From assembly GCA_000611715.1 (NCBI GenBank), contig AZYM01000003.1:1-64000 (forward strand): a stretch of 64,000 nt of DNA. Direction: 5' to 3'. Below the pieces are notes generated by a model. The model did not search any database. It had not been told where the DNA came from and saw nothing but the letters and a program-made list of their open reading frames with translations. Source of the stretch: Scolecobasidium constrictum UM 578 (lineage: Eukaryota > Ascomycota > Dothideomycetes > Venturiales > Sympoventuriaceae). This document shows positions 53,910 to 64,000 of this stretch, one piece after another (the first letter of the stretch is position 1; every line of letters starts with the position of its first letter). Both the position numbers and the translations under genes were made by a program.

Positions 53910-56117
53910 ATGCAAAGATCTCAATCATGGAAAGTCAGCTGGGACGTCATCAACAACTTCAACAAGCGTCATGTGTACGAGACAGAACCGGAACCTCCGC
54001 CAGCATACGAAGAAGATGCACCGGAGTTCAATTGGGATGATCTGCCGGCGTCAAAACCCGAGCTGCTGTGCTCGAGATGCATGCCAGCCATCTTGAAGGT
54101 CTATTCGAACCGCAATGGGACCAACGCTTTCGGGCTGTTCTCGCCAGTGTCACGAACTTGTGTGCTCTGCCGACTCATAGCTGAGATTCAGGATGCGTCC
54201 GCCTTGGATCACAATCAGCGAGTGCTTGATCTTATGCGCATTCGCGTCCCATTCCCAGATCTTTCACGCGCTCCACCTGCACACATGAAAGATCTTGTAA
54301 TCTTCTGGAATCAACATACTGCCCAGAACCTGGAGCTAGGAGCAAGTATTGTTTCCACCAAATTTGAAGAACATGGTATACGAGCTATTCCACGACAGCA
54401 GCTTGATCCTTCCACAATCAAGGCCTGGCTAAGTGAATGCGAGAACAATCACGGAGATGTCTGCTGTTCTGCATCGACGAGACATTTCAACACCGAGAGA
54501 AAGATCTGGCTCATTGATACAAGACATTTCTGCTTGGTTCAGAAAAGCCTGCCCACAAGATATGTTGCATTGTCTTATGTATGGGGCAAAATGCAAACCT
54601 TCCGCCTGCAAGAACGGCATATCCCATCGCTCAGCAGTCTAGAAGGCCTCCGAGACATAGAGGATCAGCTGCCTGAGATCATCATCAACGCCATTGAGTT
54701 TGTCAGGAGTATTGGCGAGCCTTTTCTGTGGGTTGACGCTGTTTGCATACCACAGGACAATGCAAAAGAAATGGAGGCGCAGATTAGCCATATGGCATCG
54801 GTGTATCGAACGGCTATCCTTACCCTGGTAGCGGTGTCGTCACAAGACGCGAGCAGCATGCAACCCGGTGTCAGGCCAGGTACGCGAGCGCTTCCATCAT
54901 TCCTTGAAACACCAGACTTCACACTCGCTGAACGGACATCGTCCATACTACCAGTGCTACTCTCCTCCAAATACCACACTCGCGCGTGGACATTCCAGGA
55001 GCGGCTTTTGTCGACCAGATGTGTCTACTTCACCGAAGAGCAAGTATTCCACCAGTGCCAATCAGGCATCTTTCGAGAGGACCGAATGGTCTGCACACCT
55101 TTCGACAAGCTTGGAAGAGATGTGTTGGCCCTGAAACCGTTGTCGCCAGAGTATATCGAAGCGAACAGCCCCACTGGCTTGACTGGACTAGCCAAGAACT
55201 TCCAGCTCTACAAGCAAATTGTGGAAGAGTATACAACAAAGTCGTTGTCCTTCGAGGCGGACATTCTGCATGCTTTCATAGGAGTGGCTGAAGAGCTCGG
55301 TCCACTCATTCAGAGCCCTCTCTGTGCTGCCATGCCCGAGCGATTTTTCTTCCGCGCGATGCTGTTCCAAGCAAAACACGGGAGGTTCACAAAACGCACG
55401 GCAGAAATGAAGCACATTGATAAGCGCTCTTTAGAGCTCATTGGACTTGCGTTTCCGAGTTGGTCATGGTGCGGGTGGATCGGCGCTGTAGAGTACAGGA
55501 ATGTCGGCTCCATCATCACGCACTCCGGTCAAGTACAAGTCTGTACTGTCTCGAGAACCTCTGCGAAACAACTTGCCGAATATCGCTCATTTGAGAAGTC
55601 AGTGGAACCCCAGACGCATGGATACGAACTTGATGTTTCTGGCTCTGCAAAATTGACTCCTGATGTGGACCCATATGCTGTCCGATTCATGGCGCAGGTC
55701 GACATTGCAAATTGCTTCAAGCTAGAGCCATCTTCACGAGGCGACGTCTACCTCTCAATCACAGGGCCCAATGGTCTCACATGCGGACTCGTTCGTCTCG
55801 ATGATCCGAGTCATGGTCGCAAGCAGAGTATCTCAACGAAACCGAAGCTTATGCGGAAGGACACAAGGGGTCCAGGTCTTATTCTGCTCTGTGATATCGA
55901 GCAAGATCTGGTTCAGCGATCGGAGGAGTCTAACCCAGTAGCAAAATCAAAGCCTTGGGCCCCGAAGTTGTACATGGATGGTTCTCCTTGGAAGCTCTGC
56001 GCCGTCCTCTATGTTCGATGGCACGGAGGCACAGCCGAGCGCCTCGGAATTGGGGAGATCGTCAAGGATGATTGGGATCGAGCAAGTACTCCAACCCAGC
56101 TGGTGTACCTGGTATAG
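53910..56117 (+). CDS. heterokaryon-incompatibility (HET) domain protein
   Basis: Intronless, 735 residues. The HET domain spans about residues 215-370, with the three conserved blocks YVALSYVWG (from 218), WVDAVCIPQD (from 274) and RAWTFQERLLS (from 358). The N-terminal region has a paired-cysteine segment (LLCSRCMPA, then TCVLCRL) common in large HET proteins, and the C-terminal half is the usual unclassified region. HET proteins trigger cell death or growth arrest after fusion of unlike strains; most copies have no known partner. It follows an F-box gene on the same strand. No start ambiguity other than an out-of-frame ATG upstream. Confidence 0.9.
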   Translation: MQRSQSWKVSWDVINNFNKRHVYETEPEPPPAYEEDAPEFNWDDLPASKPELLCSRCMPAILKVYSNRNGTNAFGLFSPVSRTCVLCRLIAEIQDASALDHNQRVLDLMRIRVPFPDLSRAPPAHMKDLVIFWNQHTAQNLELGASIVSTKFEEHGIRAIPRQQLDPSTIKAWLSECENNHGDVCCSASTRHFNTERKIWLIDTRHFCLVQKSLPTRYVALSYVWGKMQTFRLQERHIPSLSSLEGLRDIEDQLPEIIINAIEFVRSIGEPFLWVDAVCIPQDNAKEMEAQISHMASVYRTAILTLVAVSSQDASSMQPGVRPGTRALPSFLETPDFTLAERTSSILPVLLSSKYHTRAWTFQERLLSTRCVYFTEEQVFHQCQSGIFREDRMVCTPFDKLGRDVLALKPLSPEYIEANSPTGLTGLAKNFQLYKQIVEEYTTKSLSFEADILHAFIGVAEELGPLIQSPLCAAMPERFFFRAMLFQAKHGRFTKRTAEMKHIDKRSLELIGLAFPSWSWCGWIGAVEYRNVGSIITHSGQVQVCTVSRTSAKQLAEYRSFEKSVEPQTHGYELDVSGSAKLTPDVDPYAVRFMAQVDIANCFKLEPSSRGDVYLSITGPNGLTCGLVRLDDPSHGRKQSISTKPKLMRKDTRGPGLILLCDIEQDLVQRSEESNPVAKSKPWAPKLYMDGSPWKLCAVLYVRWHGGTAERLGIGEIVKDDWDRASTPTQLVYLV

Positions 56118-56327
56118 CGCATGCAGGGAATCATAATTATCTTGACGTACAAGTGATAGGATCTTGGAAACTCATAAATTTCATGAATGAGCGGGCTGCC
56201 GCTATGAATAAGAATCGCCTTAATACTTTCTGTGGTTATCGCAAACATGTTGCATAGTACAAATGACTGACGCCAGCCGGATCCGTTGCGCCGTCTTGTG
56301 CGAAGTAATTGTCATGGGATATCATGT

Positions 56328-58122
56328 TCACACAAATCCAGAGCAGTTGTACACAGCCTTCTCCCACCTGTCATAGAGACGCTTGCTCTCATCCTTCGGC
56401 ATCTTGGGCTCGAACACAGTGCCACTATCAAGACTGTTAGCATCAGATCACAGCAAAGATTTGGCGTGCACATACCCCTTAGTGTTGATCTTCTTCAGCT
56501 CGTCAAAGTCTGCCCATGTGCCAACAGCAAGACCTGCGGCGAAGGCAGCACCGAGAGCAGTGGTCTCTCTCATCTTTGGTCGGTCGACTGGTATCGAGAT
56601 CAAGTCGCACTGAGTCTGCATGCAAAGCTCGCTGTTCGACATGCCACCATCAACAGCTAGGCGCTGAAGTGCCTTGCCGGAGTCCTTCTCCATGGCGTCC
56701 AAGATAGCCTTGGTCTGGTAGCAAGTTGCCTCGAGAGCTGCGCGAGCCAGATGGCCCTTCTGAGTGTATTGGGTTATTCCAAGAATCGTTCCCCGGATGT
56801 CGTCGATCCAGTATGGTGCAAACAGACCGCTGAAAGCAGTGACGAAGACCAAACCACCATTGCTCTCCACTGACTCAGCAAGATCATTGATCTTCTCAGA
56901 TGACTCCACAAAGTTGAAGTTGTTGACCAAGAACTTGATGGCCGAGCCGGCGACGGCGATCGAGCCTTCGAGCGCATAGACAGGCTTGCCCTTGAAGTAA
57001 TACGCGACGGTGGCGAGGAGGCCATGGCTGGAGATGACTGGCTTCTCGCCTACGTTGTAGAGCAAGAAGCATCCAGTTCCGTACGTGTTCTTCGCTGCAC
57101 CTGGATCGAAGCCCTTCTGACCGACCAGTGCTGCGGACTGATCACCCAAGCATCCAGTGATTGGCACACCAGAGAGCACACCGCTTGCGAGCTCTCCATA
57201 AGCTTTGTCGTCCGAAGACTGAACAATCTTTGGCAGCGCGATCTTGGTCCTGTCAATCTGGAAGAAGTTCAATAGTGTCTCATCATAGTCGAGTGTCTCG
57301 AGGTTCATCCACATAGTCCGCGAGGCGTTGGTTGGGTCTGAGACATGTACGTTCTTTGCAGGGCCGCCGTTCAATCGGTATGTCAGCCAAGAGTCGACCG
57401 TTCCGAAGGCCAAGGTGCCATTTTGATAAGCTGCTCGGACCTTCGGCACGTGCTCAAGCATCCACAGCAACTTCGTGGTGCTCGGGTACGTCGAGAGTGG
57501 AAGACCGCAAAGCGCAAGAAGCTTGTCTGCACCAGCACGAGCTTTCAGATCGCGGACAAGCTGGGCAGCGCGAGTGTCGGTCCAAACAATTGCATTGTAG
57601 AGCGGTTCGCCAGTCTCACGGTCCCAGACAACAGTCGTCTCACGCTGATTGGTAATACCGACGGCCCGGATCTGTTTCTTGGAGTAGCCAAGTTGCTCGA
57701 ACTTCTGAACCGCCTGCTCAATGCAGGATGTAACCGACGAGACGAGCTCTAAGGGATCGTGCTCATGCCACCTGTGAATGTTAACGGAAGAAACATTACT
57801 CCGGAGCCGGTACATCATACCCCGAGTTTGGATAGATTTGCTTAAACTCAACCTGATGCATGGCAACAGGTTCGCCATTCTTGCTGAAGATCAGGAAGCG
57901 TGAGCTTGTCGTTCCTTGATCAATTGCTCCGATGAATTCGGCATTGGTGTCGATGACCTCAGTTCCATGCCAGTCACGAGAGTTGACAAGCTCGAAGCCC
58001 GCCGGACTCGGTGGTGCACGTTTCTCGAGCTCATTCATCCTCTGCTCGATCTTCTGATGATTTTGTTGCAAAGACTGTAGCAGCTCGAAGATCTGCTTGT
58101 TGGTGATCTCGCTCTCAGCCAT
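56328..58122 (-). CDS. glycerol kinase with N-terminal extension
   Basis: Three exons, 58122-57821, 57771-56476 and 56424-56328, joined by 49-nt and 51-nt introns (the second with branch GCTAAC), encode 564 residues. The FGGY-kinase core starts near residue 63 with FIGAIDQGTTSSRF, continues with YPNSGWHEHDP across the first splice, then ITNQRETTVVWD, WTDTRA, GCLGDQSAALVG, NTYGTGCF and LAVDGGMSNS. It ends in exon 3 with KRLYDRWEKAV. It phosphorylates glycerol to sn-glycerol 3-phosphate in the cytosol. About 60 residues precede the core and are predicted to coil (LLQSLQQNHQKIEQRMNELEK), which is unusual for the family. It is divergent from the aquaglyceroporin gene 2.2 kb away, which would supply its substrate. 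Confidence 0.93.
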
Positions 58123-60370
58123 CTTGACGGCAGTGGGAAGGGAGGAGCAAACAAGAGGCAAAGTGTATCAAGAGATCACGGATTAAATGCTGAAAAGGTG
58201 GACACTTGTGCCGCACAAAGGATGGAGTGCTGAGGTATTGAGGGAAGAAGCTGGAGGAGGAGATATCTGGGGAACGGAGGAGACGTGAGCGGTTTTATGG
58301 TCGCACAGCACCAGCAGCTTCAGCACGGTCATTGCATACATACTCTAAGCAGGTCGAGGCTCGACTACTCGGCGGGGAAACCAGCTACAAGGTTCACACA
58401 TGTGACCCAAGACTAAGGTTCATTCTCACGTTTCCACAACGCGGAGACTGGAGTAACACCTACGAGAGTCTGTGCTCAACGTTCGGCTACTCGTATGGAG
58501 TCCGGAGGCGGAGGATATGGACAGTTGTCCGCGTGAGCGGTCATCTCGCCGTCCGGGGCTTTGTGCAGAACGGGCATCATGCGTGATTAGAAGACTGGGG
58601 ATAGTTTCGTCAACGAGACGGCAGAGAAGTACTAGAGATGAAGTACACGGATAGAAGACCGCGATGGCATGATGCGGGTGTGGGAAAGAGAAAGTGCGGG
58701 CGGTTTGGCGCGGTCACGTTTGCCGAGACCCCGGCTAGCACTCCACACAATTTCCTGACGGTGAAGAACCTCCTTCGCACACATCTCCGCTGACATCAGC
58801 CCTGGCGCGGCCATCTCCCCGCAAGTTCTTCTCCGAATATCTGAGGTGACATCCGAGCCTGGTCGAATAGACTTACAGATTTGCGCATGGAGCTTACTGA
58901 ACCTTGGCGACGCAGGCACTGAATGTCGGCAAGAGGCAGGCAGTATCTCAATGCGCCTGCGCAGAGCTTTCCTAATAATGAACACAAGAAGAATGCGCGA
59001 AACGTTGGATATCATCGAACTGCAATGCTGGGAGCATATTGTCTGATGGCAGATCTATCGACTAAGCCCTACAGTATCAGATGGTCGAAGCGCAAACGGT
59101 CACAATTGGCTGCAAGCTACGCAAGACAAGAACTTCCCATCTGCCGCGGTACTTTTCTGGACTGCGATCAGATTTGCTAGCGTTTGACATCTAGTGGAAC
59201 TGAATTATGGGCCAATGGAATCAGCTGCTGCGCAAGATTAGTGGTCAGCAAAAGCTTGTCCACAGCATGATCATCTTAATTGGGTCGTTTTATGGTTCGA
59301 CCGGCGGATCAGCCACATTTTGAGGCAAGACTGCAAAAGCGGAGAACCCTAGCCAACGTCACCTCATCCAGAACAGCGGGCTTTCCGATTGCGACATTAT
59401 CGAACCCTTCATTCTGCAGTATGCTATGTTCTACGGCAGTCGCGTACAGTAGTCTGTGGCCTTATGCCTTCCCAGGAAGTGTTACCGGCATTGTGCATGA
59501 GCATGACACGACTTTTGGAGGCTATCCAGATTGCTGCGACGCGATCGTGAGAAAGAACAAAATCTTCACACGCTTCGAGTGGATCACAAAGTGGGGATGA
59601 GAGCCAGCCATGTGCTCTAGCTGTGCCACCACAGTATTTGCATCACAATGATCACGATGCTTGGTGAGCATCGCATCGATCGTAATGCTGACAGCAGCGC
59701 AAACAGGCCACGAGATCTTGCCATGGCGCGTACAGAAGCTCAGAGGCTATTGCAGCAATTGCCATGCTGTGCATCAGACACAAACAATTATTGTGTTCCA
59801 GAACTCTTTCAGAAGCACTTAGCTCTGAAGCAAGCATAGGAACCAAAGTTTGGGTAGCCGCACCGATCCGGCCAAGGGCCAAAAACTGGATGTAACTTAA
59901 CCATCCTGCAAGGCCGGGCAAATATTCGATGCAATGACCCGCATGCAGCCGCCTGTTAGACTCAGGCGAGTCCACAGCAAAAGCTACTCTTGACTCTGCT
60001 CTTCTGCCGAGTACACTGAGCGGCATTCTGTCCGTCTATCTTGACCTCGCTGCCAAGTGACCGCAGCTCGTTCCGTGACCCCATGGGCTCAGTCTAGCTC
60101 GCCACCGAGACCGTTCTCACCAGTATCACGAGGAGTAGTGCCGAAAAGCCTTGACCTCGTGTCTGGGGACTGCTCCCCACAACGGAGACCGGCATCGTGG
60201 TTCGTACATATATATTGTACCCCTCTTGCCTTGATCATCCATTCTCATACACGATCTTCATCTCGACTATTTGGCCTTTTCCATAAGACCGGATCGGTGT
60301 CCATTGAGCAGCCCTTGTGCCTCTTATTGCTCAACATCCCAAGCCTCTTCATCTTTCCGTCTACATCATC
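58123..60370. promoter_or_regulatory. 2.2-kb divergent region between glycerol kinase and aquaglyceroporin
   Basis: Both genes point away from this region. Only short, composition-poor open frames lie in it. It includes a TATA-like element close to the aquaglyceroporin. It is long enough for two independent promoters, so co-regulation is not proven by position. Confidence 0.4.
60209..60216 (+). promoter_or_regulatory. TATA-like element upstream of aquaglyceroporin gene
   Basis: TATATATT about 160 nt upstream of the ATG at 60371, followed by a C/T-rich leader. Position and sequence are plausible for a core promoter. Confidence 0.35.
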
Positions 60371-61583
60371 ATGTCGAAAACAAAGGACTTTGCACCTGAG
60401 AAGACTGAGCGCCTCGATGGTGCCAGCGACACCAGCAACCCATCAATCTTCTACCAGAAGCAGGATTACCCGTCTCCTGCCCCTCTCATGCAGGCCGAAA
60501 CGCTCCGTGAGCAGGGTGCTCCCATCAACCATGATGATATCGACACTTCTCTGATCAAGGAGTCCAATCCTGAGCTCCTATGGTCGAGAATCCGTAACTT
60601 CATGATCGAGCCGTTCTCTGAGTTCTTTGGCGTCTTCATCCTCATCCTTTTCGGCGATGGCGTTGTGGCTCAGGTCGTTCTCTCCCGTGGTGAGAAGGGT
60701 GATTATCAATCGATCTCATGGGGCTGGGGCCTTGGTGTCATGCTCGGAGTGGTATGTACTAACAGTCTCAGACTCCAACGACTCTTCTAATTGAGTACAG
60801 TATGTTGGAGGTAAATCTGGTGCTCACTTGAACCCCGCTGTCACATTTGCGAACTGCATCTACCGAAAGTTCCCATGGCGAAAGCTCCCAATCTACACCA
60901 TTGCTCAGACTCTGGGAGCTTTCTGCGCCGCTGGCGTTGTCTACGGCAACTACAAGTCTGCCATTGACCAGTTCGAGGGCGGCAACGGCATTCGAACTGT
61001 AAGCGTTCCTCGGCAAATGATTTGACATGATTACTGATATCGGCCTCAGGTATTGGGAGAGAACGCCACCGCTGGTATCTTCTGCACCTACCCCGCGGCA
61101 TTCATGACGCGCACCGGCATGTTCTTTTCGGAATTCATCGCTAGCACAATCCTCATGTTCTGCATTTACGCACTCAAGGACGATGCGAACATTGGTGCCG
61201 GCAACCTCACGCCTCTCGGTCTGTTCTTTGTCATCTTCGGTATTGGTGCATGCTTCGGTTGGGAGACCGGATATGCTATCAACCTGGCCCGTGACTTTGG
61301 CCCAAGAGTTATGAGCTACGCTCTTGGATATGGTTCGGAAGTGTTCTCTGCTGGCGGATACTACTTCTGGGTATGCTCTTTCTGCACGACCACACCTGCG
61401 GTACAAAATGATTAACAATGACCTCAGATACCAATGGTTGCTCCATTCCTCGGATGCGCGTTCGGTGGCTTCTTGTACGATGTCTTCATCTACACCGGCG
61501 AGAGCCCAATCAACACCCCATGGATGGGTCTGCGACGATTCACGAGACTCACGAAGACCGAGTGGTCGAACACGAAAGTCTGA
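60371..61583 (+). CDS. aquaglyceroporin (MIP family)
   Basis: Four exons, 60371-60751, 60801-60998, 61050-61370 and 61428-61583, with phase-0 introns of 49, 51 and 57 nt, encode 351 residues. About 75 hydrophilic residues precede the channel. The first half-helix motif is GAHLNPAVTFA and the second is INLARDFGPR, where NLA replaces NPA and Asp follows the Arg as in glycerol-conducting members. Six membrane segments are expected. It should let glycerol and perhaps water cross the plasma membrane. Its neighbour on the opposite strand is glycerol kinase. The short last exon ends in a basic LRRFTRLTK tail. Confidence 0.93.
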
Positions 61584-63604
61584 ACGACCACGGCAATCTG
61601 ATAATGGAATGGACTTCAGAGAATCTGTACATAGCAAGATGTGCTCGTGCTGGAGCTGAACAGTTTGGAGAGCAAAAGAAGGACGTACGCATTGAGGAAG
61701 CATCATTGTCCACAATCTGGTATCGTTGAAACCAGTCCGCAATCTCGGCTCTTTCGTGTCCAATCGAGAATTTGGTATAAAAAGTCCGCAGCCAGACTAT
61801 CGGTGGTGGATTGCATATTATTATCGCTGGGAACGGTCAAGCCGGTCTACACACAGCTCGGGACTTGTTCATATCATGGCAAAATTTAAGCGTTCGACAT
61901 TGTCAACTGCACAATCCTAGCAAGTGATCCCCTCAACGGACATTACCACCACATGAATTGGTTGCACTTGAAAATGTAAAGTATGACTCTCCTCCAACAT
62001 AGCACAGGCTGGCAGTCATGGGCCTCAAAATCTAGGCATCTGGGACGTGACGAGAAGAAGCACGTAAGAGCGAAGGCACCATGAAGTTTTCGTGTCCAAG
62101 TCGTTATGAAGGAGAGAGCCAGTCTATGCGAAAGGACTAAGGCAACCAATCTCCATCAGGACTGAGATAATGGCCTGCTGGATAGCCTCGAAGATGGCGA
62201 TCAGCCATCTGTGTGACTTCGAGGACCTAAAATGTACCCCAAGGTACTTCGTAGGAAGCGCAAATTGCCCTCGGAATACTCCCCATGCTCGCTGCGGACC
62301 AATCGCATGATCACCGCGCAGTCAATAATGCAGCTAACGTTCTGTGTCAAGACGGCAGAGTCCAGCCAAGGTCATGCATGAGGCTGAGCTGCCGGCAGTG
62401 ACCCATGGCTCTGGCGTGATCGAGGTCATCTCGGCTTCAGACGCGGTTTGTGTCTCATGCTGACAAGGTAGATTTTCTGCGGGGTGCAGCGCTGAGCCAG
62501 CTTGGCCTAGGTGGTCTAGACGAATGCGTGTAGATGGAGGAACGGAGACACTCCAGATCGAGGCGTGGTGAATGCTTAGCCACGAGGTCTTCTTCGAGTG
62601 CTGAATTTGATGGGTCGTCTGCCCGACGTCGCATGATCTTGAAGTCAAAGAGCGTTTTCCAAAATGTGTATATCGAAATGTGGGTGTCCCAATTGTGGCC
62701 CCTAGGTATGCTATTGCTGCACAGTTGATGAGACCGGACCGATAGCCACGCGGCGGCTGCCGAAGGTCTCGGTATAGCTTCACGCAAACCACTTGTCCAA
62801 ACGCGTCTAGATGACCTCTCCAAGCTCTTCTTCAAGGCGTCTACTAAGTGCAACGTCAGTGAGTGGAGATCTCCACAACCAGGACAGAGTCGATGCTCTC
62901 TGGCACCAAGCTCAGCTATCGAGACAGGCTCCGACAGAACCGAACAAGAAGTGTGACCAAGATCTTGTGGAGCTTTCTAAACTTCTCTTCTAGATGTATG
63001 TAGATCTCTAGAGACATTGGTACACAAGTCGGTCAAAGTATTGTGGGTATCGCGCAGTAGAGACAGACGCTTGTCGATCTGACCAGCCGGGCCAGACTGC
63101 ACCGAGCCGCCATAGCCAAGTCTGTGACAAAGCATTCTCCTCCGACTCTGATAAAAATAAGATCAGAGACCAGCTCCTTCCTTTCCCAACTAGCTATTGA
63201 AGACAGAAATTCGTTACATGCAATTAATGAATCGGAGCGCACTCTTTGCATCTCCATGGTCCATGACGATAATGGAATAGAGCTGTAGAGTGTATGATAT
63301 GCTTGCGCATAATATGCTTCTGTATGTGACAAAAGGAACTCGTCAAATCGTAAAGAGAGCGACGGCACTGAAAGTCGCGAACTCTGTCGTGCAAAGGCGG
63401 ATTGTGGGAGTGGTAACGAGGGAGATCTTCCAGATCGTGGCGGAAACCTGGTCTCGACGGTCATTGTCGTCATTCGTCGGAGATGGCACCGATGACCAAG
63501 CTGCCTGAAACAAGGTACAAGATATGGGATGGAAGCGCATCGTGCTTAACAACGGCTAATGTTGCCTAGAATCAGCATCAGGAACTGCGCGCAAGGTTCG
63601 ATTC
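61584..63604. other. 2.0-kb intergenic region
   Basis: Between the aquaglyceroporin gene and the right-edge gene, whose 3' ends converge. Minus-strand frames at 62334-62792, 62455-62853 and 63033-63473 overlap or lack any recognised domain and have low coding quality, so none is called. Confidence 0.4.
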
Positions 63605-63997
63605 TCAGGGGGCTGGGCCATACCATGTGGTCGGGCTCGAGAACATCGCTTTCATGAAGCCCTTCTTTTTCTTCTTCTCTTTGTCGGATCCGAATCGATT
63701 GCTGTTACCAGACGAAGAGGTCATCGAATATGTGCGATCCATACTCTGTCGGGGTGAAAGCACACTGGGAGTTCTATGCACGGAGGTGAAGTCCATGGAC
63801 GGTCGGACGTCACGTGCTTGAGCCACCCGCTGATCCTCTGCGGCAGCGCGCTTGTACTGTGCGACGTACCAAGTGTTGGACGAGTCCTTGTAGGCATCCC
63901 ATAATTCCTTCATGGTTGGTCGACTCGACTCCTTTTTCTTCTTGTCCTTTTTTGGGTTCTTGTCGATAGTGTCATACGCTTCGAAAGAGCTATGCAT
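63605..63997 (-). CDS. hypothetical Lys-rich protein, possibly 5'-truncated by the window edge
   Basis: A 130-residue frame ends at 63605 and runs to three bases from the window edge. It has an early lysine cluster (KKDKKKK), a helix-like segment containing ELWDAYKDSSNTWYVAQYKRAAAED in abbreviated form (residues ~31-56), a Ser-rich middle (about 65-105) and a second lysine cluster before SSPTTWYGPAP. No known domain. The frame is still open at the window edge, so the true start may lie outside. Confidence 0.5.
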   Translation of the reverse strand: MHSSFEAYDTIDKNPKKDKKKKESSRPTMKELWDAYKDSSNTWYVAQYKRAAAEDQRVAQARDVRPSMDFTSVHRTPSVLSPRQSMDRTYSMTSSSGNSNRFGSDKEKKKKKGFMKAMFSSPTTWYGPAP

Positions 63998-64000
63998 GCT

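Noticed and set aside
62334..62853. Two overlapping minus-strand frames of 152 and 132 residues
   Set aside because: They overlap each other in different frames, lack recognisable architecture and show no splice links to a larger gene.

Overview
The window is nuclear DNA of a filamentous ascomycete (Pezizomycotina), most likely a Dothideomycete. The evidence is the short GT-AG introns (mostly 47-80 nt) with CTNAC-type branch sites, the spacing of about one gene per 2-3 kb, and family content that includes an AA9 oxygenase with a fungal CBM1, a HET-domain protein, a siderophore-iron transporter, GH81 and FMP27. The class is inferred from general character, not from any search. The first ~140 bases are about 21% GC (25 of the first 120 bases) and drop abruptly into ordinary coding-grade sequence, which looks like the edge of an AT-rich, possibly RIP-mutated block.

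Layout. 0.3-11 kb is transport and small-molecule metabolism: a CSC1/OSCA-type channel, a Dal5-like anion transporter divergent from an MmgE/PrpD enzyme, a GST-like protein and a siderophore transporter. 13.7-22.7 kb is one uninterrupted 9-kb gene for an FMP27/BLTP2 bridge-like lipid-transfer protein. 23-25.6 kb holds a condensation-domain acyltransferase and a small membrane protein. 26.8-38.1 kb is rich in secreted proteins: an AA9-CBM1 polysaccharide monooxygenase, three tandem cysteine-rich small secreted proteins that appear to be paralogues, a GH81 endo-beta-1,3-glucanase and a Ser/Thr-rich gene that looks broken; ATG16 and a HhH-GPD DNA glycosylase sit inside it. 38.9-49.2 kb is housekeeping: a Mediator-like acidic protein, a PUB1/TIA1-type RNA-binding protein, PIF1 helicase and a class-III aminotransferase. 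51.5-56.1 kb carries an F-box protein and a HET-domain protein. 56.3-61.6 kb carries glycerol kinase and, divergently, an aquaglyceroporin. A partial or short lysine-rich gene lies at the right edge.

How the genes relate. Two pairs look functional: glycerol kinase with aquaglyceroporin (glycerol entry and phosphorylation), and the anion transporter with MmgE/PrpD plus GST (possible uptake and modification of a carboxylate). The least described item is the three-gene secreted family at 28.2-30.1 kb. Its members share a C-x6-C-x9-C core and a phase-0 intron placed immediately before a C-x2-C tail, although the rest of the sequence has diverged. The exon structures reported were worked out by eye from reading frames and splice signals; none was checked against transcripts or databases.
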